Assembly: GCA_021442155.1 (NCBI GenBank)
Contig: CM038222.1
Location: forward strand, 59,742,266-59,806,265
DNA from: Cymbidium sinense
Taxonomy: Eukaryota > Streptophyta > Magnoliopsida > Asparagales > Orchidaceae
DNA: 64,000 bases
Reading direction: 5' to 3'
Shown here: positions 1 to 10,284 of the stretch, in pieces
How positions within the stretch are numbered: the first letter of the stretch is position 1
How the letters are laid out: each line of letters begins with the position of its first letter
The notes under the pieces: model-generated
Database searches by the model: none
Told to the model about the DNA's origin: nothing
The model's input: the letters and a program-made list of their open reading frames with translations, nothing else
Position numbers and translations under genes: made by a program

Positions 1-929
1 TGACCTATGCTTGGACCATGTATAAGGAATCAAACCTTTCTTTGCAAGATTAAGGACACAAGACGAGTACCAATCAAAAGGCAATTCCATTAAATCTTTA
101 TATGAATTATCCTCAAGTGCTACATCAGCTTCTGGACTTGAGGATGATGATCCCAATAGGAATCTCTTCGGTTTAACATCCATGGAATTCCTAGGGGCTT
201 CCTTAACAACTAAACCTTTATCTTTTTGATAAGAAAGTGTGGTTAGAGCTAAAGTTTCCAACTGCTGCCTGATAGTCTTACATAAACCTAATTCAAATAC
301 ATTTGTATTTTTCTTGGAGGCCTAGTCTTCATCATTGTCCGGCTCGAGTGCCACCTCTAATGAAACTTACTGGGAGGGGTTGGCTGGTATGCTAATCACA
401 TGAGACTCATCCTCCTGAGCTGGATTCCAAGACTATGTGAATAGCCGGGGTACTCCTGTGAACTGGAACATAACCCCTGTTGGCTGGCGGCCAACCAAAG
501 GGTATTTAGCCTTTGGAACTACCTCTATGTGTGCCTCTTCCTGGTAGAGGTTGAGTAATTCTACCCATATGTTTGTATGATGGGAAGAACTATGGGTGGA
601 ATGTGACATGTAGCTCTACTTCTTCCTTGATGTACTTTTCTCGTTCACTTATATTTTTCTTTTTTTTCTTTTTCTTTTTTTTCTTTTTCTTTTGTATTTG
701 AATTTTTACCAAGTTCATGAGAAAAGGTGTTTTGAGGAAGATAGTAGGTTGCATCCTCATATATCTCAACCTCTCTAACTGAAAATGGCTTTTCATCTCC
801 TTTGACACAATATTCGATTCCATCCTTTTGGAACTTGATGCATTGATGGAGGGAGGATGGAATCATCTTGTTTTGGTGTATCTAAGGCTTATCGAGCAAA
901 GTAGTGAAAGAAGTATTTAAATCAAATAT

Positions 930-1190
930 GTAGAATTTGGCTTCAGTCTTCTAGTCACCTATTTTCAAAGGTAACACTATGGAGCCTAGAGCCATCTCGC
1001 CCTGTTCATTGAATCCTCTCAACATCATTCGATCTCCTTGGAGTGTAGAGATGTCAATTTTTAAATAGGCAAGGATCTTTAGACTCATAATGTTCACTGA
1101 TGCATCTGGATCAACCAAAACTATAGAAAGTCTGAATATGCCCATATCTACTATGATGTAGAGGGGATAGTTGTGCTCCATGTACCTCAG
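930..1190 (-). pseudogene. Retropepsin-like aspartic protease remnant of element B
   Basis: The minus-strand frame 1181-951 reads VLVDPDASVNIMSLKIL, then STLQGDRMMLRGFNEQGE and ALGSIVLPLKIGD. This matches the usual active-site loop of plant gypsy proteases (VDGGSSVNIL-like) followed by the strand leading to LGRPW. The glycine position of the D-[ST]-G triad is replaced (VDPDAS), so catalysis is probably lost. Element A carries the matching stretch near 35885-36130 (SVNIMSLKTL-like, then STLQGD, ALGSIVLPLEIGD, LLGRPWIHQN). The frame closes at 951 before the expected LLGRPW, consistent with decay. Confidence 0.75.
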
Positions 1191-2826
1191 AAGAAGGTCT
1201 TTGTCTGTGAATGTGACTCCCTGGCTTATCTTGAGTAATGTGTCTCCTCTCTAATAGTGGTCAGTTGAGCTAAGTATATCTCTGGATCAAGAAGATCCTT
1301 GATTAATGATTCCTTCATCTTTTTGGATAAGACAAGGGCATCATATATGATTAACTTAGCTTGCAACTTTCTGAGGTGAGCGAGAATATTGTAATCCACT
1401 TTGGGCTGATCCTCCACAAGCATATCCATGGGTGGAGCATCCCATAAGGGGGATTCCGGCTAATTAGTACCAATGACTTGTTTTCCCTTATCTTGAGGTG
1501 CAGCCCTAGGAGGTAGAACCTTGCCACTACGAGGTCAACTTTGATAATCTCTTATGGCGGTTTAGTGGAAGGTTCTACTCGCTCATCAGGCTCACCTACA
1601 GCTTCTTCTATAGGACCCTCAAAATCAGATGATTACAAGTTTATCTTAAGGGGTGAACCCATATTATTCAGAGAAGGAAAGTCCATTATTGAATCAGAAA
1701 GAGGAAGATCAGAGTTATTATAATTATTGTTTAGACTTGAAGAGTTTTCTATAAGAGTAGAATTAGACAACCTATCAGAAGTGACATAGATGTAATTCAA
1801 ACTAGCTTTATTCCTCAATTTCTTGCATTTAGAAGGAGGTACATAGTACAAATATAGTAAAGTAAGCGGGGTGAGGGATTTGATGCCCTTATCTACCGAT
1901 ACAAGATGTCTACTAGAAGAAGAGCTAGCTGAAGTAGAAGCGCTCGCTGAAGTAGTAGCTGCAACAGTGGACTGGAGGTTGGGCTCGATCGGTGGTTGTG
2001 CCACTTGGCTATCCTGGGCTGGTATGGGCTGTTGCTACTACTGCTGAGCTCCCACTTTCCCCAAGTTATCTTTGGCAACTTGTGAACCTTCTAAATGTTG
2101 GAGGTTCAAGCTGCCTCAGGCACCTGTAAGGAAAGTTTCTTGATTTTTGAAACAATATTTTTATAGGTTAAGGATAAGAAGATATCCCAACCTTCTTTGG
2201 TTATGAGAGGATCGCATGTATACCTAAGAATTACCCTAATAGAGCTGGATGGTTGTTCTCCTAGGTATTCCTTTGGGATAACTGTGGTGCCTATCTTGTA
2301 GCTATGCTCAAGCTAGTCCTTGAATGTAAAGAAATCCTCCAAAACATAGCCTAGCATGCAGTGGTATGGACAAAAGTTAGGATCATTGCTCCTACCCACT
2401 TCTGCCGGCTTTCTGGGCTTGGGTAGCTAAAAATCAAGTTTTTTAAGAGATTCTTAAAGATTTTTTTGACTACCTCCCTCTTAAATGAATAAGGTTTGTT
2501 TAGTTTATCCAAAAGAGTAAGTGGATGGTAGCTACCTAAGGACGGGGATGTGTACCGCTGTTGTGAGTATGGCTGAGGAGGAGGCAACAAAGGCTATGGC
2601 GGCTGCTGTGGCTACCGATAAGATGGCCTAGGCTGTGGTAGAGGAGGTGGAAGTGACGGTTATCTCTCTAGCTGGTTGCTTCCCCTTGTCCACTGCTGTT
2701 ACTCCCCCTAGCTTCTTCTCATAAGCTTTCTGTGGCTTTGGCTTTGATGATTGATCCATAAAAGGAAACTATTTGGCTTCTTCTTGTAAGCTAGCCACCT
2801 TGTTGATTAGTTTCTCAAATGTCTTG

Positions 2827-2831
2827 ATGGT
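2827..2831. repeat. Left target-site duplication ATGGT of the solo LTR
   Basis: ATGGT at 2827-2831 directly precedes TGTTGACTTC, and the same five bases follow ...TTCACCACA at 10280-10284. Removing the LTR and one copy restores a continuous gag reading on the minus strand, as in element A near 34310. Five bp is the usual duplication of Ty3/gypsy integrases. Confidence 0.95.
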
Positions 2832-3334
2832 TGTTGACTTCATTTTTAGAATGAGCTCTCAACCTCTCCATCTTAGACATATAGTTCCTCTTAGACACTA
2901 AGAGTTTTCTTAGTCTTAAGACACTTCTAGTGATTAGGTGAATACTTAAGCTAACCTTAGAGACTTAGAAGAGTTAGCCATAAGAATAGGTCATGCCTTA
3001 GGGATGTTAGGAAAATTTGCCTACCCTATAACTTGAACCAAATCCTCACTTCCGTTTTTCAAGTCAAACTCCAAATTCAAATCAACCTTGAACTTAAATC
3101 AACTTCAATTCCAAAACAAACCTCAAATCAATTCCAATGAATTTTCTTAAATCATGAATCAATTCTAAATGATTGAAACCCATGATTGAATTCCAAATTC
3201 TAAAATCTTTCCTAAGTCACTTTGATCCCATCTTATGAACTTAGCTTAAATCAAATTCAAATCACTTCAAACTCAAGAAATTTTCTCATAATCCACATAT
3301 ATTCACAAATATAAATGAAATATAAATTCAAATA

Positions 3335-3905
3335 ACCAAAACTAAATTTAAAACTCAAATCCAAATTCAACCAAAATTCAACTTAAGCCTTTCAAGTCAA
3401 ATTCTTGAACTTAGCCAAATCAAACTCAAATCAAGCCAAACCCTTAATTTTTCTTCATGATTCAATAGATCCTTCAATAATGAATCCAAATATAAACATA
3501 AACATCAATCATCAAACCAAAACTAAATTCAAAAATTAAACCCAAATTTAACCAAAATTCAACCTAAGCCTTTGAAGTCAAATTCTTAAACTTAGCCAAA
3601 TCAAACTCAAATCAAACCAAGCCGTTGATTTTTCTTCTTGATTCATCCAATAATTCAATCATCAATCCAAATATAGAATAAACTTCAATCATTAAACCAA
3701 AACTAAATTCAAAAATCAAATCCAAATTTGACCCAAATCCAACCTAAGCCTTTTAAGTCAAATTCTTGAACTTAGCCAAATCAAAATCAAATCAAGCCAA
3801 ACCCTTGATTTTTCTTCATGATTCAATCAATCCTTCAATCATGAATCCAAATAAAAACATAAACTTCAATCATCAAACCAAAACTAAATCCAAAAATCTA
3901 ACCAA
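3335..3905 (+). repeat. 180-bp tandem repeat, just over three copies, in the solo LTR
   Basis: The marker CCAAAACTAA recurs at about 3335, 3517, 3697 and 3878, giving periods of about 180-182 bp. Each unit carries TCTTGAACTTAGCCAAATCA-like and TTTTTCTTCATGATTCAAT-like stretches. Other LTRs here hold about one unit (42280-42480; 22070-22270 inverted) or none (5' LTR of A, deleted near 23000-23140). Confidence 0.8.
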
Positions 3906-4059
3906 AGTGAAACTTATGTTCACCCTTTGAACTTGAAATTGTCAAGTGAATAAAAACCCATTTGACTCTAAATCACTTGCAAATGGATTTATATTTCAAT
4001 CATAACTCCATATATGAGTTCAACAAAATTTGAATCAAGCCTTGATCAAGCCAATTTAC

Positions 4060-4975
4060 CCACTTAGGCTCACTTGACCCAAAGTGACCTAAAATACCCC
4101 TTATGAGCAAAATTCTAATCCTACCCAAATTGGATTGAACTAAGCCCACCTAAGCCTCACATTATGAGCAACAATCATCATGTGATAATCAATCACTCAA
4201 ATTGGGTCAAACCAAGTCAAACCAAGTCAAACCTAAGTTGATAAATTCAACACTTAGCCAAAATCTAACCAAAAGTAGCCAAAATCTACCATAGGCCAAA
4301 TTGATTGAAACCATTGATCAAAACCAATTCATGATCAATATTTGAACTTGACCAAGCCATCATTTGAGCCTAACCTAGTCCAATTGGCCACTTGACCCAA
4401 GTTGACCCAACTTAACCTAAAAAGTCAAAAAGTGTTAAATCTTGATCTAAGCTAAATTGATTGCAACCAATAGGTCAAATTTATTCTAAACCACTTATTG
4501 AACTTGGCCAAAGCCTTAATTGGCCAACTAGACCTAACCTAGCCCAATTGACCATGAACCCAACTTGACATAAAAGGTCAAATTGAGCCAAAATTAAACC
4601 AAACCAAAATTGATTGAAACCAAAGCTTGCAACATATTTCAAATGACCAACCAAACCTAAACCAACCCATGACCTAACCCAATTAGGTCAAATATGTCAA
4701 ATTGGTCAAATTGACCAATTTGACCTAAATGAAATCAAATGAACCAAAACCAGATATAAACCAAATTGAACCAAACCAATGATGCCAACACATTTCAAAT
4801 AGTCATATGAACTTGACCTAGCCATTGGTTTGACCCAATTTGACCAATTGGTCTACTTGACCAACTCCAAATAATTTGAAATTTGGACCATCCCAATTTC
4901 AAACTATTCTAAATCTGGCTAAAGTGAAATCAAAGACAAATAACCATTTTACCATGAGGTCAAGGGGTAACCTAT
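4060..4975 (+). promoter_or_regulatory. W-box (TTGACY) array in the solo LTR
   Basis: About 20 TTGACC/GGTCAA or TTGACT/AGTCAA cores can be counted by eye in roughly 900 bp, including back-to-back pairs such as GGTCAAATTGACC near 4705. TTGACY is the recognised core of WRKY binding sites. The same kind of array occupies the same position in every LTR of the window. That it recruits WRKY factors is inference; the array may equally be a by-product of local repeat expansion. Confidence 0.5.
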
Positions 4976-5294
4976 GGCCAATTCCACTTGGAATTTGGTC
5001 ATATCCTTTTCATGGCCACTTGACACCATCTTAGTGGACCAGTCGAAATTAGTGGTGTGGTGCACATGACCCAATGGGTTTGGGTCAGCCAAACCCAACC
5101 CAATGGGAAAACTGACCACCCACTTGAAAATGAGCACATGGATCACCTCCATACTCTCATTCTCCACATGTGCAACTTCTCGACTACCTCCCTCTACAAA
5201 ATCAAACCATGTGCCACCTCAAACGGCCAAAACAACCCACTCAAGGTGGTCAATTTGATCAAAATGACATCTACTCTCAGCCATCCAATCCTTC

Positions 5295-5317
5295 TAGGGG
5301 GAGATATACTCCCCCTA
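5295..5317 (+). promoter_or_regulatory. Conserved TATA-containing hairpin, candidate core promoter (solo LTR)
   Basis: TAGGGGGAG - ATATA - CTCCCCCTA is a perfect 9-bp inverted repeat with a five-base AT loop. Versions occur at matching places at 24547-24569, 43812-43830, 20915-20933 (inverted) and about 59951-59968 (looser). It lies about 400 bp upstream of the conserved donor-like site. The promoter role is inference. Confidence 0.45.
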
Positions 5318-5349
5318 ATTTCATTTGATTTTCACTTACTCACACTCAA

Positions 5350-5709
5350 TTGAACCTAAGGAACTCAGAGCAAGCATCCTCAAGCTTCTCTAAGGTTCCC
5401 AAGGCTCATTTGATTTCTCCATTTTTGATTTTCCTTAAGCCAAAAATAAGGAAGCTCAAGGAAAATTCCATCTCACTCAATACTCAACTTCAGCTCAATT
5501 CCTCCTTCAAGCACCTTGAGGGAACCCAATCGAGCTCACCCAAGTCTTCATCCAAGTTCTCAAGGCACGACAGAGGGGAGTTTGATCAAGGATGCAAGCA
5601 GTTGAAGCCCACTTTAGTCCATAGGAAGATTCACTCAACAATAAGCCCTCAAATCTTTAACAGAGCTTCATCTCTGCTAGACAGCTACCTCGATGGTTGG
5701 GAGCGCTAG
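5350..5709 (+). other. LTR-internal sense ORF, 119 codons, unknown
   Basis: An open frame with ATG at 5350 and TAG at 5707-5709, ending four bases before the donor-like GAG|GT junction. It is Ser/Lys-rich, with no domain I recognise, no signal peptide and no membrane segment. The same sense stretch of the LTR of B (20935-20621, minus) is also open, and short blocks align: SLNTQLQ with SLNSQLK, GTQSSSPK with GDKSSSPK, and GEFDQG with GDLDQS. In the 5' LTR of A the frame is broken near 24690-24830 although the bases still align. It could be a translated leader peptide or just an open stretch of a non-coding leader. I favour the latter. Confidence 0.3.
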
Positions 5710-5710
5710 T

Positions 5711-5718
5711 GAGGTATG
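5711..5718 (+). promoter_or_regulatory. Candidate 5' splice site GAG|GTATG in the solo LTR
   Basis: GAG at 5711-5713 is followed by GTATGCC. The same AG|GTA core occurs at the corresponding place in all six LTR copies that cover it (24979/24980, 44172/44173, 20504/20503, 55572/55571, 59549/59548). It fits the plant donor consensus AG|GTAWG. Use is not shown. Confidence 0.45.
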
Positions 5719-6069
5719 CCTTCAAACCCAACCTAGAATAGCAAGTGTTTGGTCCTTTATGAAAGAAACTTTCACCCCATTGTAAATTGATCATTGGATG
5801 TCATGCCCCTTGCATGATGATGGTGTGGGTTAAGTTTGAGCTCAATCTGAGCTCAATCAAGCTTGGATCAAGCCCTAAGGAGTGGACAGATGCCCTCTCC
5901 CATAGGCGAGCTCAATGACGGATCATGGACCGTCCATCTGTGCATTTTGGATGGAATGCATAGGATCAATGGATTTAACCCTTAAGAATCGCGAGCTTAA
6001 TCCTGACCATGTGATCTTTGATCAGACAATCGAGGAGAAAGTATGTAGCATTGCCGGCTGACGCAATAT

Positions 6070-6140
6070 TGGATGTGACAACTTAAATAACCAATCCCGT
6101 CGTGCCATGTGGCGCACTCCGTGCAGCGATCCACGTGGCG
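6070..6140 (+). promoter_or_regulatory. Conserved GC-richer block with CCAAT and G-box (CACGTG)
   Basis: GACAACTTAAATAACCAATC is followed by repeated GTGGCGC words and CACGTG at 6132-6137. The LTR of B has the inverted block at about 20070-20150, with CACGTG at 20107-20112, and LTR D has a related one at about 59100-59180. These are CpG-containing islands inside AT-rich LTR. They may be regulatory, or simply a conserved part of the transcribed leader. Confidence 0.4.
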
Positions 6141-8637
6141 CTGATAAAAATAGTTATATAATTATCATTTTAATTAATACTTAATGATAGAAACTTCAAA
6201 ATTACATAACTAAATATAGAAAAATCAAAAAATCTAAAAAATACAAATAAAATGCATTGTGAAGATAATTCAAAGGGGGATAATATAAAATTAAGTCTAA
6301 TGGATTTTGAATAATAAATTTTTTGCAAGTTGGGTTTTATTGAGAATGTAATTATGTTAATTACTCCCTAATTATTTCATTGATTGATTCCAAACTTCTT
6401 AGGAAAGTTTAGTGGGATGAATTTTGCCTCCCCTAATTTTCTTGGAATTTATTAATGGTTTAATTAGGGGAATTGCTCAATTCATCTCTAATCATTCCCT
6501 TAATCAATTAAGTGATTAGTTAACCTATTAAATGATGAAAAATTCATTAATTAAATTGGTTAATAACTTTGGAACAGTGGATAGACTTAGGGCATGAGAT
6601 TAGGATTGTCTTATCTAAATCTTTTCCCCTAAGTCTATTTCACTTGAATAAAAACTTAACTAATTTACAAATTAATTAATGATTTGATCATTTCATTTAA
6701 TAACTTAATTAACCAAACTCAAAAATTAAAAATTAATCTAAAACTTAATCACTTAATCAATTCCTTCTTGGGTAGATTCTTAGGTGTTTAATAACCTAAG
6801 TAAACCTAAGGAAATCATACCTAACCCATATATGTGGGAAAGGTTATGAAGGTGCTTAAATTAAACTCTTTAGCTTAATTAATCATTAATTATGAGACAA
6901 ATGCATTAGGCCCCTTTCTTTCTTAGGTGCATTGATAATTTAAATTCCATGTGGTTTTACGTCATACATTGGCTCATAATTATTTGGTTAAATATGTTAA
7001 AGTGGTGTAGGAAAGGGGTAATTAATGAACTTAATGAACACCTTAACCTAAGTAGAACATAAAATCCACTTAAGGGTTCTAAAAATCAAACTAAAATAAT
7101 GTACACATGTGGGAGATGGGTTAGGACCAACAAAATCTTTTCACATTCCTTAAATTTAAATCAAACTCAAAACCAAATCAAACTTTCCTTAGACCAGTTT
7201 TGATTCACTTTAAATACCTTTATTCCATAAGATTTCCTTTAGAAATTAATTAGAGTGAATGAAATTATATGCTTGCATCACTTCATTTCTTTCCTAGCAT
7301 GCTAAATGTGTATGTCATATGAATCAGACATTCATATCTTTTAAAAATAAAATTAAAAATGAAATATTTCCTTTATGTCAAATTGCATGCTTTGGCTAAA
7401 GTAAGGATATGAATGGCTATTATCACTACTAAATCCAAAACTATTTTCAAAACATATAAATCAAACATTACAAATGAAGGGTATGCTATTTACAATTGCT
7501 TATGAGCTTGCATGTGAATAGTATAAAATGTGTTATGTGATTCTCCCTCTCTTTCTTAACATAGAATTGTATAGGATTTGCAAAGTGTATAATACATTTT
7601 AAAAGGACATAACACTTGCTTAAATCTATTTCCTATACACTCCTATTTCATGACTTTAGAAGGGATGCCACATCACATATGTAAACTAAACCACCAAGAT
7701 CAAACAAACAAACATAAACCTTTGCATGGTTCTATTTTCATGCATTTCTTTTTATATATGCACATGTATTTAAGAAAAGTGGTATATTAGTCTGGACATC
7801 TTAGGGTTGCGAAGCTTTAAATAGCCCCAAGTAGGTCTTGTACCTTACACCCCTGGAGTTAACAATGGTGCCATACTCACTTATATCTTTTATACTTGTG
7901 AATGTGCATATGAAAAAAAGATAAAAGAATCACTCTCTTATACTTAACCAAATCATGAATCATGAAACATCCAAATTTTCTTAAGTAACATCCCTTAGCA
8001 TTCATCACTAAGGTGTGCTAAACATTTCCATTTGCATGTATATATATGCTTAAGATCCATCCATATGCATGCCACACATGTTGGGAAAGAAATAAAGTGT
8101 TGTGTATTTTGTGATAGTAATTCACTTTACTTAATCTTAAAATGCATTTTTCTTTGAATGGGTTTGTTTAGAGTTGTTCTAAATTTAGAATTAATTAAAA
8201 TACATAATAAAATATTTACTAAATAAAAAATCATTAATGAATCTACCTTAGAAATTACTTAAGATAGGGAGAAAAGATAGTTCTCTTCTTTTTTCCTCTC
8301 TTTACAACACTTAGTAATTAAGTGTAGGCTCATTCAAACCAAATCAACTAAACCACTTAAATGAAACCACCCTCTAAGTTGAACCTTTCATACTTAGAAA
8401 ACTTTAGCCTTAAAGCTTAGTTAAGACATACCACACCAACCTTAAATGACACACGCAATAGGCTAAGTCACCACTTCTACTCCTATGTTAAGGCGGTGCA
8501 TGGTTTAATGTTTGCTTTTATTTTATGAAGTAATGTTTTAGTCTGGATGCTAAGGTGTATGTGTATAGACTAAATGGTAGGATGATCTTAGTCTAATCAT
8601 TATCTCGAGAGAGCTTAAGCTTATAATAAAAATATAA

Positions 8638-8776
8638 CGCTTTTATTTCAGTGTGCTTATACACCTAAGCATGATCCAAAATAGGCCAGGTGGACTTGGT
8701 TACCCATATGTTGGGTGCTAAGTCTAATAAATGTTTGGGATTTATGATTTGTTTAGCTAATCTCTATTTTACAGGT
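8638..8776 (+). promoter_or_regulatory. Two candidate 3' splice sites in the solo LTR
   Basis: TTTTATTTCAG ends at 8651, and CTCTATTTTACAG ends at 8774. Counterparts: 5' LTR of A (CTGTGCAG near 27901; TTTATTTTGCAG ending 28023), LTR of B (ATGCAG near 17735; TTTTGTAG ending 17617), LTR C (GCGCAG near 50490; TTTTGCAG ending 50365). With the donor at 5714 the implied intron is about 2.9-3.1 kb. Inference only. Confidence 0.35.
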
Positions 8777-9964
8777 TTTAGTTAGATTTTCTTTCCCTTT
8801 TTCATGTAATTTTATGAATCAGGATTTGGATTGATTATTATGGGGGATTATGATGAACATTAGTCATAAGATTATGTCTTATGTACCATGTGAAGCCTTT
8901 GGAGCAAGACACATTCCAACCAAGTCAGAAGGAAGAAAGAACTAAATGAATAAAAAAAGAATGAAGAATGAAGACCCCCATAACATGAATTCTTTTTTGT
9001 AATTAATTCATTTGTAATTCAGGTTGTATAAGAATAGAGTGCGGCTACCTAATTTATTTTTGAGTTTGTGCGGTGGAGCCCAACCACACTTGGCCACTTA
9101 TTCTTTTGTGCTAGCTTTATAAATGGTTTGATGTTTGTTTAGCTTGTGCATTAAGATGACATGTTTTCCTAGTTTCTTCCTTGCTTCAATGTATAGCTTG
9201 GATGATGATTAGGCTCTTAGAGAAAAATAAATTTTCTATCTAATAAATCAACTCAAAACTAAAAATTAATAACTCATAATCTCACATAAAGCTTAGGCTA
9301 TAAATCAAGATAAAAGAATTAGCAACCCCTTAGATGGATGTTGTATTTTCTTTCTCATATCATGCATAAAAAAGCATATTGCTTCATTCTTGATTTGGAG
9401 GGTTTTCACCCATGCCAAGGAATTGGATTAACCTTTGAGAGCCATGGTGGAAACACACCTCCTTTCTTGCTGATTTTGGCCCATGATCTAATTTCTTATG
9501 CATTAGACATATGAATCCTATAAGCCTGTGTCAAATTAATTGCCCAAAATAAAAATAAAATGTAATAAAGTTTGCATTAATATTAGGTCATTAAATCAGC
9601 CCTACATGATCTAGTCTCTTAGGAAGTGTGATTAAGAATTTAGTCTCTTTCTAAATAAACAACAGCTTAGCTATCTTGCAAAAGTACATGACTTACCTAC
9701 ATGTATTTAAAATCATAGGAGGAGTTAGTTGACAGCCACCCCCAGGCGGTTGTATGTCCAAATAGTCATGTGGTTTATCCTCTCTTGTGGAGATAAACCA
9801 AATTCCTATTTTCATCTTAGATTTAGGTCATGTTTTAGAGACAACGATTTTCTAAAAATAAACCAATTAATTGATAGTCCTATCTTTAGAATCTTTGGAG
9901 ACAACGATCATTTACCTTAATCGAGAATATTCCTAAGGAATACTGTTCTTTAGGATGTAATTAA

Positions 9965-10044
9965 CTATGGGGGCTTGCCTCCATAGTGAACTTAATGAAC
10001 CTGATTTAAAATAAACCCTACTTTACTTTTCATGTAAAGTAGGG
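9965..10044 (+). terminator. LTR 3'-end module: hairpin, AATAAA, hairpin (solo LTR)
   Basis: CTATGGGGG-CTTG-CCTCCATAG (9965-9986) is a 9-bp stem with one G-T pair. AATAAA lies at 10010-10015, and CCCTACTTTAC - TTTTCAT - GTAAAGTAGGG (10016-10044) is an 11-bp stem. The LTR of B has a 13-bp version (16055-16085). The AATAAA just upstream of a stem suggests poly(A) signalling and hence the R/U5 border near 10030-10045. Conserved in both LTRs of A and in the fragment at 40029-40315, in weaker form. Confidence 0.5.
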
Positions 10045-10279
10045 GAAGAATATCTGGCACATACGAAGACCCATATTCCTTAGGAGTCCTTATTCATTAT
10101 AAGGTGGTGACTTCTATCTTTTGAGATAACACACCTTTCTCAATGTCATACCTGATCACCCTAATAAGAACATCTACGGATCTACATGGTGTCCCAACAA
10201 AAGGCATTATATTTCTATTTTTATTTATCCATTTTCCAAAGGAATAGATGAAGGCGGAGAATATAAAAATTTCACCACA

Positions 10280-10284
10280 ATGGT
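10280..10284. repeat. Right target-site duplication ATGGT of the solo LTR
   Basis: Matches 2827-2831 exactly; see the left copy. Confidence 0.95.

Larger units (their letters stand above)
1..2831 (-). pseudogene. Element B internal region, distal part: gag tail, protease and linker (degenerate Ty3/gypsy gag-pol)
   Basis: Read on the minus strand, this continues the gag of element B after the solo LTR interruption. From right to left it holds the end of the gag core (about 2831-2760), a linker with PYSFKREV (about 2500), a remnant of the CPYH..LGYVLEDFFTFKD knuckle-like motif (about 2390-2340), a Ser/Ala-rich stretch (2004-1633), retropepsin (about 1190-930), a Lys-rich low-complexity tract (about 660-700) and a linker at the left edge. 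Element A has the same order in the same sense at 34320-36990 (for example LLDKLNKPYSFKREV and STLQGD). Frames change repeatedly and stops are frequent, so no functional protein is expected. RT, RNase H and integrase of B lie left of the window. The order and the paralogue are seen directly; the Tat/Ogre assignment is family knowledge. Confidence 0.85.
2832..10279 (+). mobile_element. Solo LTR, 7448 bp, inserted in the gag of element B
   Basis: Begins TGTTGACTTC, ends TTTCACCACA, and is flanked by a perfect ATGGT duplication. It aligns along its length, in order, with the LTRs of elements A and B. Internal order: 5' block with CTTAGAGACTTAGAAGAG (about 2960); 180-bp tandem repeats (3335-3905); W-box array (4060-4970); TATA hairpin (5295-5317); leader-like segment with an ORF; donor-like GAG|GTATG (5713/5714); GC-richer block with CCAAT and CACGTG (6070-6140); long AT-rich tract (6150-8450); acceptor-like AGs (8651, 8774); AATAAA with hairpins (9965-10044); 3' end. 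No internal region or second LTR is present, so it is most simply the product of LTR-LTR recombination. It contains no host gene. Confidence 0.95.

Noticed and set aside
7321..8450. Possible separate AT-rich insertion in the solo LTR
   Set aside because: The same stretch is present in order in the LTRs of A and B, so it is part of the LTR.
9729..9920. 63-codon open frame in the solo LTR
   Set aside because: Lies in conserved LTR sequence, is not kept open in other LTR copies, and has no similarity I recognise.
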